This document shows, piece after piece, positions 1 to 4,429 of a stretch of 6,943 bases of DNA (within the stretch, counting starts at the first letter, position 1; every line of letters begins with the position of its first letter). Below the pieces are notes generated by a model, which was given only the letters and a program-made list of their open reading frames with translations, did not search any database and had not been told where the DNA came from. The position numbers and the translations under genes are program-made. This DNA comes from CAYSIX01 sp964431205 (GTDB lineage: Bacteria; Planctomycetota; Phycisphaerae; Phycisphaerales; Phycisphaeraceae): positions 1 to 6,943 of the forward strand of contig CAYSIX010000217.1 of the NCBI GenBank assembly GCA_964431205.1, given 5' to 3'.

Positions 1-469
1 CACGACCCGCCACCGCCCCCGCCTCGCGATACCGCGCCGCCTTCTCGTGGTGCCAGCCCGGGTGATCCCGTCGAATCGGCATCCCCCGGTATTCCGTCCC
101 GCAGCGGTAACACCGCAGCACCCGCGCCGCCCACAGGTACACCGCCACGTCGATCCCCACCACCAGCACCAGCACCACCAGCGCCAGCCCCGCCAGCGCA
201 AACCCGTACAGCACCATCGCCGCCAACGCCCCCAGCACGATGACCGCGAAAGCCGTGAGCTGCGGCAACTCCTTGCTCGCGTACAACTCCTCGCATCCGC
301 ACACCGGGCACCGCCGCAGGTGCTGCTCGTCGTCCACGGCCAGCTCCCAGTCCAGGTGCACCGCCGGCGGCGATCCCCCGCCCGGTCGCACCACCGTCGG
401 CGGACTGGCCAGGTCCACGACCACACGCGGTCGCGGCCGGCCCTCGGCATCCCGCAGCCTGATCTGCAT
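1..469 (-). CDS. Zinc-ribbon membrane protein, partial (C-terminus beyond left edge)
   Basis: I translated this open frame by hand; 156 codons run from an ATG at 469 to the window edge with no stop. After a hydrophilic N-terminus of about 50 residues there is a CPVCGCEELY motif (residues 54-63). A long hydrophobic stretch follows (about 72-114, room for two membrane segments, rich in V, L and A), then a second cysteine pair in CYRCGTEYRG (120-129) and a tail with HPGWHHEKAARYRE. Two CxxC pairs flanking a membrane hairpin suggest one zinc-ribbon-like site formed on the same side of the membrane; that is inference. I associate this layout with uncharacterised planctomycete proteins and do not know a function. 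It is divergent from nnrE with 62 bp between the starts. There is no strong ribosome binding site before the ATG, but no other in-frame start was seen close by. Confidence 0.75.
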   Translation of the reverse strand, partial: MQIRLRDAEGRPRPRVVVDLASPPTVVRPGGGSPPAVHLDWELAVDDEQHLRRCPVCGCEELYASKELPQLTAFAVIVLGALAAMVLYGFALAGLALVVLVLVVGIDVAVYLWAARVLRCYRCGTEYRGMPIRRDHPGWHHEKAARYREAGAVAGR

Positions 470-531
470 CCACTCATTCTGTCGGCCATCACCGCCACGG
501 GCAACTCCCTATCATGCCCCCGAGGCCCGCC
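470..531. promoter_or_regulatory. Divergent intergenic region with -10-like TATCAT
   Basis: This 62-bp gap separates the divergent zinc-ribbon gene and nnrE and must hold at least part of both promoters. The plus strand carries TATCAT at 510-515, a fair -10-like hexamer. If used, it would give nnrE a very short leader that begins close to its GAGG ribosome binding site (522-525). No convincing -35 is visible for either direction. The assignment rests on position and one hexamer only. Confidence 0.25.
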
Positions 532-1263
532 ATGACCGCCCTGACCCGCGAACAGACCCAACGCGTCGATCGCCTGGCCGCCGAAAACCTCGGCATCCCC
601 AGCGTCGTGCTCATGGAAAACGCCGCGATCAACGCCACCGCCGTCATCCTCGACGAGCTGCTTGACGGCCTGGATCTGACCCCCTCGCAGGCCCGCGTCG
701 CCGTGGTCTGCGGCGGGGGCAACAACGGCGGCGACGGGTACGCCATCGCCCGCCACCTGCACAACTGGGGCGTGGACGTCGCCCTCTTCGCCGTCAAGAA
801 CCCCGACGAGCTGGACGGCGACGCCGCGATCAACCACCGCGTCTGCCACAACATGGGCCTGCCAATCGCCCAACTGCTCGAACCGCCCGCGATCGAGCGG
901 GCCTTCGACGACCTCCAGGCCCGTGACCTGCTCGTCGACGCCATCCTCGGCACCGGGTTCCACGGCCAGCCCCGCGCCCCGATCGACACCGTCCTGGCCG
1001 TCTGCGACCGCCTCGACCACCCCGCCGTCGTCGCCATCGACGTGCCCTCCGGCCTCGACTGCGACACCGGCGAGCCCTGCCCCCACGCGATCCGCGCCGA
1101 CCTGACCATCACCTTCGTCGAACGCAAGGTCGGCTTCGACCAGCCCGCCGCCGCGCCCCACCTCGGCCGCGTCGTCGTCGCCGACATCGGCATCCCCCCC
1201 GAGCTGATCGATCGCGTCCGTACCGACGCCGCCTTCCCCCAACCCGATCGCGCCGCGAGTTGA
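532..1263 (+). CDS. nnrE: NAD(P)H-hydrate epimerase (YjeF_N domain)
   Basis: This is the epimerase that interconverts R- and S-NAD(P)HX, the hydrated, damaged forms of NADH and NADPH, so that the S-specific dehydratase NnrD can repair them in the cytoplasm. With the ATG at 532 the protein has 243 residues, a normal length for a stand-alone YjeF_N domain. Family motifs are all present: the N-terminal LTREQTQRVD helix, ENAA (about 29-32), the glycine-rich GGGNNGGDGYAIARHL (61-76), VDAILGTGF (135-143) with its conserved Asp, and AIDVPSGLDCDTG (168-180). I chose 532 over the in-frame ATG at 514 because GAGG (522-525) sits six bases before 532 and the family begins close to the LTxEQ motif; the longer form would add six residues (MPPRPA). 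The kinase-like NnrD domain found in the bifunctional E. coli protein is absent, so a separate nnrD should lie elsewhere. Function is well supported by the motifs. Confidence 0.93.
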   Translation: MTALTREQTQRVDRLAAENLGIPSVVLMENAAINATAVILDELLDGLDLTPSQARVAVVCGGGNNGGDGYAIARHLHNWGVDVALFAVKNPDELDGDAAINHRVCHNMGLPIAQLLEPPAIERAFDDLQARDLLVDAILGTGFHGQPRAPIDTVLAVCDRLDHPAVVAIDVPSGLDCDTGEPCPHAIRADLTITFVERKVGFDQPAAAPHLGRVVVADIGIPPELIDRVRTDAAFPQPDRAAS

Positions 1264-1281
1264 CCCCCATCCCCCAACCCG

Positions 1282-1287
1282 CCATAC
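1282..1287 (+). promoter_or_regulatory. Possible -10 (CATACT) for the basic-protein gene
   Basis: CATACT lies in the 69-bp gap after nnrE, within otherwise GC-rich sequence, and would place a transcription start about 40 bases before the ATG at 1333. No good -35 is visible, so the gene may simply be read through from nnrE. Confidence 0.2.
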
Positions 1288-1332
1288 TGTTGGGCTCGGC
1301 CCGACCCAGGCCCAGCACCCCGAGGACGACCC

Positions 1333-1659
1333 ATGAGCACCACCCTCGACAACGTCAAGCCCGGCGACACCGTCCGCGTCAGCATCGTCAAGCCGCCGAC
1401 CAACGCCGCGGCCCGCAAGACGCTCGTCCGCCTGCTGAGCAAGGACCCCGACGTCCGCCGCGAGAACCAGCGCCACCGCGCCGTCCGCGACTCCAACTAC
1501 GCCCCCAAACGCCGCGGCGGCCGGCTCTACGGCGGACGCCTCACCAAGCAGCACCCCCTCGACGGCCGCGTCGGCGAGACAGGCACCATCCGCGCCACCG
1601 TCGACGCACTCCGCGACCTCCGCAGCGTCCAGCGATTCGTCCAGCTCGAGCCCGCCTGA
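1333..1659 (+). CDS. Small strongly basic protein, function unknown
   Basis: This 108-residue reading frame starts at an ATG preceded by GAGGA (1322-1326) at a six-base spacing, the same arrangement as in nnrE 69 bp upstream, so it may be co-transcribed. It begins with a beta-barrel-like segment (KPGDTVRVSIVKPP, residues 9-22). An Arg-rich middle follows (AARKTLVRLLSKDPDVRREN, then KRRGGRLYGGRLTK at about 59-72). It ends with a second beta-like segment (GETGTIRATVDA) and DLRSVQRFVQLE. I count 17 Arg and 6 Lys against 8 Asp and 3 Glu, so it is highly basic and lacks Cys and Trp. This suggests nucleic-acid or ribosome binding, but that is only composition. No signal peptide or membrane segment is visible. 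I do not recognise a named family; the good ribosome binding site and coherent sequence argue that it is real. Confidence 0.75.
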   Translation: MSTTLDNVKPGDTVRVSIVKPPTNAAARKTLVRLLSKDPDVRRENQRHRAVRDSNYAPKRRGGRLYGGRLTKQHPLDGRVGETGTIRATVDALRDLRSVQRFVQLEPA

Positions 1660-1662
1660 GAC

Positions 1663-1680
1663 CCGACCCCCGACGGTCGG
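1663..1680 (+). terminator. Hairpin after the basic-protein gene, possible terminator
   Basis: CCGACC (1663-1668) and GGTCGG (1675-1680) form a six-base GC stem with a six-base loop, starting three bases after the stop codon at 1657-1659. The following bases are TTCCTCGTTCC, pyrimidine-rich but without a T run, so it is at best a weak intrinsic terminator. Confidence 0.4.
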
Positions 1681-1832
1681 TTCCTCGTTCCGCGTTTCTC
1701 CTTCCGGGTCTTGCGTTTCTTACCTCCAATCCCCAAGCCCGCTCTCTGAGCCCCGTCTTTCGTGGCACTCCGTGCCTCCCGCCAAACGACCGCGTGGCAC
1801 CCGGCAGCCGGCGCCCCGCCCTCGCCCAGTCC

Positions 1833-1899
1833 AACTGGTCTCGAACTGGTCTGGAAACTGGTCCGCTTTCGGGGGCGCGCTTGTCCAAACCAGACCAGT
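1833..1899. repeat. Three AACTGGTC direct repeats with inverted copy
   Basis: AACTGGTCT occurs at 1833-1841 and 1844-1852, and AACTGGTCC at 1856-1864, with spacings of 11 and 12 bases, close to one helical turn. ACTGGTCTGG (1845-1854) has an exact reverse complement, CCAGACCAGT, at 1890-1899, giving a ten-base stem around a 35-base loop. The pattern could be a repeated protein binding site or a structured RNA element. No gene start lies just downstream on either strand. Confidence 0.6.
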
Positions 1900-1934
1900 G
1901 GCTGAATGGACCGTGGGCCAGCGGTCGCGTGATC

Positions 1935-1963
1935 GAGTAACGCGTTGACGGAATGAGTAACGC
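1935..1963. repeat. Direct repeat GAGTAACGC, 20-base period
   Basis: GAGTAACGC appears at 1935-1943 and again at 1955-1963, separated by 11 bases. It is short and could be chance, but it sits within 40 bases of the AACTGGTC cluster in a region with no coding constraint. Confidence 0.35.
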
Positions 1964-2194
1964 CATCCTCTGCCACTTCCAGCGTTCCCGCTTGCGAACA
2001 CCCACCTTGTACACTGAACCTTGAACTTTGATCTACCCGCACCACGTTTCTACCCATGGCCGAGAGGTCGCCCCGGTGCGCGCGCCGCGATCGCCGCGGC
2101 CCTCACACGTCGCCCAAAGCCCTCGCCCCGTGGCGGAACGGGACACCAAACGGACGTGACCGGATCATCCACTTCTGTTGACGAAGCGGCCACA

Positions 2195-2206
2195 GCGTGC
2201 GCACGC
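2195..2206. repeat. Perfect 12-base palindrome
   Basis: GCGTGCGCACGC reads the same on both strands. It lies about 40 bases after the stop codon of the fused PEP-CTERM gene (minus strand). It has no loop and no T run, so it is not a standard terminator; it may be a protein site or chance in GC-rich sequence. Confidence 0.3.
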
Positions 2207-2245
2207 CGAAGGCACGGCAACCAAGCGTCCTCGAACAGGTCGTGT

Positions 2246-4267
2246 TCAGCGACTTCGCTGGCGACGCGTCGCGATGGCGATGAGGCTCAACAGCAGCGCG
2301 GCGGTCGCCGGCTCGGGCGCGGCCGAGGTCACGCCCGTGCCGAAGTTCGTCTGCCACAGGCCGAGGTCGAACGCGTCGACGTCACCGTCGCAGTCCGCAT
2401 CGCCGTCCGTGACCGACGCGCCGCTGGTGACGCCGAAGCCGGTCTGCCAGATGCCCAGGTCGAAGGCGTCGACGTCGCCGTCGAGGTCGAAGTCGCCGGT
2501 GAGGATCACCTCGGGGATGGGGCGTGCGGCCAGGTCGCCCCGGCCGGCGTTGAACTGCGGGATGATGTTCAGATGGACGTTTGATCGGACGAAGCCGTCG
2601 TCCACGTCGTGGGCGAAGATGTCCTCATTGAAGATGATGTCGTACGTGAACATCTTGCTGGCGTCGTCGCAGGGTTCGGGGGAGAACGCGTTGCCTGCGA
2701 AGCCGGGGAAGAAGCCGTCAGAGCCGGAGGTGGCGTCGGTCCCGCGCCGGGTCAGGGCGCCGGTGGCGGTGTCGAGCGTGAAGAAGTCGGTGCCGTCGAC
2801 CGCGGCCGCGCCCGTGAGCGCGACGACCCAGGCGACACCGCGGGCGTCGAAGGCGATGTCGCTGATGTTGGACAACGCGAAGTCGCCGCCGTCGAGCGTG
2901 AGGTCGATGGCGTCGAGCTCGCCGCCCGTCGCCGGGTCGATGCGTACGAGCTGGTCGTTGAGACTGTCGAGCGTCCACAATCGGCCGACGGCGTCGAAGG
3001 CCGCGCCGCGCATGTCACGATCGACGGGCGAACCGATCGACGCGACCGTTTGATCGGTCGGGTTGACCCGCACGAGCTGGGAGGCGACGACGGCGTTGGA
3101 CGCCTGGCCGCGGATCAATTCGTAGGCGATCAGCTCGTTGGACAGTGAGACGGCCAGGGCGTCGAGATTGAGGCCCGCGCCGTTGCGCGTCACCGGCCCG
3201 AGCTCGGTGAACGGGCCGCCGGCAGAATCGAAGGTGAAAAGGATGGTCGGCGGTTCGGACGGGTCGGCGGTGCCGGCCTGGGCGGCTCGACTCTTGAGGC
3301 CGAAGACCTGCGCCGCGTCGGCGTCGGACGTGAACGGGCCGACGATCAGCCCCAAACCGACGATCATCGCCAGCAGGAAACCGACGGATCGCTTCACGGG
3401 GCGCGCGGCGGCCGACCGGACCGAGCGACGACGCCCCAGCGCGACCGCGCCGAGGGCAAGCAGCGCGGCGGTCGCCGGCTCGGGCGCGGCGGAGGTCGTG
3501 GCGGCGCCGAAGTTCGTCTGCCACAGGCCGAGGTCGAACGCGTCGACGTCACCGTCGCAGTCCGCATCGCCGTCCGTGACCGACGCGCCGCTGGTGACGC
3601 CGAAGCCGGTCTGCCAGATGCCCAGGTCGAAGGCGTCGACGTCGCCGTCGAGGTCGAAGTCGCCGGTCGGCAGGTCGGATTCGAGGATGAGGCTCAGGTT
3701 GTCGAAGAACGCCTCCGTGGAGACGCCGGCGGAACGCGTGCCGATCAGGGTGACCTCGACAGCGCGTGTGCCGATCGGGAGGGTGGCGTGATCGGTGAAG
3801 GCGTGCCAGTCGAAGACCCCGGAGGGGAAACTGGCATCCACAAAGTCTGACCGTTCAATCTCGCCCTCTGAGGCGTCGAGCCATCTGAAGCGGACGGTGC
3901 CGGCGTCGATGGTCGATTCGACCCGACGCGATTGGATGAGGCCAGCGAACCGGTAGTCGATCCGCCCGGCGTCGATCGCCGGGGCCAGCGCGGTGAGGTC
4001 GACGCGCTGGTGCGCGCTTTCCATCGGCGCGCCCGTGCCGGCGGTGAAGACGAACTGGCCCGTTTCACCGGGGTCGATGCCCGGCTCGCCGCCGACCTCG
4101 GCGTCCCGGACCTCGATCTGGTCGGTGGGCGTCCAGCCGGACAGGTCGCCCGTCTCCGCATCGCCGTTGACCAGCAGCTCGACGCCGATGCACACCGCCG
4201 AGGCCGACATCGTCGCGTACACGCACATCGTCACGACGACGACCACAAACGCCCAGCGCTTACCCAT
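2246..4267 (-). CDS. Double PEP-CTERM/dockerin-like exported protein (apparent in-frame fusion of two genes)
   Basis: The frame encodes 673 residues, starting at an ATG with GAGGAGGG about seven bases upstream. In order: a signal peptide (MGKRWAFVVVVVTM..., cleavage likely after SASA, residue 24); a beta-sandwich, carbohydrate-binding-like domain beginning LLVNGDAETGDLSGW and ending EAFFDNLSLIL (about 31-195); two Asp-rich calcium loops (202-254); and a PEP-CTERM signal, APEPATAALLALGAVALGRR, then RS (261-282). With no stop it continues through an Arg-rich linker into a second signal-peptide-like segment (VKRSVGFLLAMIVGLGLIVG, 291-310, cleavage likely after ADA at 318). Next comes a beta-propeller-like region with repeats such as MRGAAFDAVGRLWTLDS and ISDIAFDARGVAWVVAL (about 335-510), then an identical calcium-loop pair (591-643) and a final PEP-CTERM (APEPATAALLLSLIAIATRR, 650-669). 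PEP-CTERM signals are normally at the extreme C-terminus, where exosortase processes them, so the internal one is odd. Two fused genes, a read-through pair with an internal GTG start, or an assembly error are all possible. Substrate and function are unknown; the location is inferred to be the cell surface. Confidence 0.85.
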   Translation of the reverse strand: MGKRWAFVVVVVTMCVYATMSASAVCIGVELLVNGDAETGDLSGWTPTDQIEVRDAEVGGEPGIDPGETGQFVFTAGTGAPMESAHQRVDLTALAPAIDAGRIDYRFAGLIQSRRVESTIDAGTVRFRWLDASEGEIERSDFVDASFPSGVFDWHAFTDHATLPIGTRAVEVTLIGTRSAGVSTEAFFDNLSLILESDLPTGDFDLDGDVDAFDLGIWQTGFGVTSGASVTDGDADCDGDVDAFDLGLWQTNFGAATTSAAPEPATAALLALGAVALGRRRSVRSAAARPVKRSVGFLLAMIVGLGLIVGPFTSDADAAQVFGLKSRAAQAGTADPSEPPTILFTFDSAGGPFTELGPVTRNGAGLNLDALAVSLSNELIAYELIRGQASNAVVASQLVRVNPTDQTVASIGSPVDRDMRGAAFDAVGRLWTLDSLNDQLVRIDPATGGELDAIDLTLDGGDFALSNISDIAFDARGVAWVVALTGAAAVDGTDFFTLDTATGALTRRGTDATSGSDGFFPGFAGNAFSPEPCDDASKMFTYDIIFNEDIFAHDVDDGFVRSNVHLNIIPQFNAGRGDLAARPIPEVILTGDFDLDGDVDAFDLGIWQTGFGVTSGASVTDGDADCDGDVDAFDLGLWQTNFGTGVTSAAPEPATAALLLSLIAIATRRQRSR
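2292..2500 (-). repeat. 209-bp direct repeat, copy in second half of the fused gene
   Basis: This is the partner of 3459-3667. It encodes the start of the PEP-CTERM signal (PEPATAAL), a divergent short linker, and the complete two-loop calcium module. Downstream of the PEPATAAL codons the two halves of the gene diverge, so the shared DNA stops inside the sorting signal. Confidence 0.9.
3395..3397 (-). other. Candidate internal start (GTG) of the second PEP-CTERM unit
   Basis: A GTG at codon 291 of the 673-residue frame begins VKRSVGFLLAMIVG, which has the basic N-region, hydrophobic core and ADA cleavage site of a complete signal peptide. If it was once a separate gene start, the second protein would have 383 residues. 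No ribosome binding site is seen upstream; the preceding bases are GC-rich Arg and Ala codons. TGA overlaps this GTG as GTGA but in a different frame from the upstream unit, so a one-base shift in the upstream tail would restore a four-base stop/start overlap. Confidence 0.4.
3459..3667 (-). repeat. 209-bp direct repeat, copy in first half of the fused gene
   Basis: This copy matches 2292-2500 at a constant offset of 1167 bp (389 codons). By eye I count six mismatches in 209, all between 3491 and 3505 in the linker between calcium loops and PEP motif. Positions 3506-3667 are identical to the other copy, covering exactly the dockerin-like module and one more codon. Confidence 0.9.
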
Positions 4268-4358
4268 CTTCCCACCCTCCTCGCGTCAATACGAACGATC
4301 GAAACGAGTCGCCAGACCGCGCCACAACGTGATTGCACCCGGCTCGCGGGTGACTTGC

Positions 4359-4373
4359 GATCCCAAGATCCCA
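4359..4373 (-). promoter_or_regulatory. Possible operator: tandem TGGGATC at the start site
   Basis: Read on the minus strand, TGGGATC occurs twice with a period of eight bases directly after the TATAAT, spanning the predicted transcription start. Such a placement would suit a repressor site, but two seven-base copies are weak evidence. Confidence 0.25.
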
Positions 4374-4400
4374 TTATACCCTCAACGGGGCGTGGCACAA
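4373..4400 (-). promoter_or_regulatory. Promoter of the double PEP-CTERM gene
   Basis: On the minus strand a perfect TATAAT (4373-4378) lies 16 bases after TTGTGC (4395-4400), a weak -35 that keeps only the TTG. Transcription would start near 4366 and leave a leader of about 100 bases before the ATG at 4267. The element lies between the stop of the protease gene at 4430 and this gene, so the gene can be transcribed independently. TATAAT is rare in such GC-rich DNA, which supports the call. Confidence 0.6.
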
Positions 4401-4429
4401 TGACAGAGCAGAGCTGATCGCACGACCTC

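Larger units (their letters stand above)
1660..2245. other. Gene-poor interval between converging genes, with short repeats
   Basis: No frame in this 586-bp interval gives a protein I can support; the open frames on both strands have low-complexity, Arg-rich or otherwise unrecognisable translations and no ribosome binding sites. It contains several things. A pyrimidine-rich start carries GCGTTTCT twice (1692-1699 and 1713-1720). A small GGCAC/GTGCC hairpin lies at 1764-1776. A cluster of AACTGGTC repeats lies at 1833-1864 with an inverted partner at 1890-1899. GAGTAACGC occurs twice (1935-1943 and 1955-1963). A decayed seven-base tandem of TGAACCT, TGAACTT, TGATCTA lies at 2015-2035 behind a TACACT (2009-2014). 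There is a CCCGT/ACGGG stem at 2127-2142 and a perfect 12-base palindrome at 2195-2206. The first 350 bases look less GC-rich than the flanks. It may be a decayed gene, an undescribed small RNA locus or plain spacer; I cannot tell. Confidence 0.6.

Noticed and set aside
47..535. 162-codon plus-strand frame at the left edge
   Set aside because: Its translation is mostly His, Pro, Arg and Gln. The minus strand instead gives a coherent protein with paired CxxC motifs and membrane segments.
489..1496. 335-codon open frame on the minus strand opposite nnrE and the basic-protein gene
   Set aside because: Its translation is Ser- and Arg-rich low-complexity sequence, and it crosses two well-supported plus-strand genes.
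1527..2057. Minus-strand frames of 176, 157 and 93 codons in the gene-poor interval
   Set aside because: They lack ribosome binding sites and recognisable motifs, and two of them overlap the 3' part of the basic-protein gene.
2055..2180. Small plus-strand frame starting at ATG 2055 (41 codons) behind a TACACT hexamer
   Set aside because: No Shine-Dalgarno precedes it, and the product is an Arg- and Pro-rich string without features.
1660..2245. tRNA or known riboswitch in the gene-poor interval
   Set aside because: I looked for T-loop-like GTTCRA sequence with flanking stems and for familiar riboswitch cores and found none on either strand.
2292..3667. Direct repeats taken as ends of an insertion element or a CRISPR-like array
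   Set aside because: The repeats are in-frame protein-coding modules, only two copies exist, and there is no transposase, no terminal inverted repeat and no spacer pattern.
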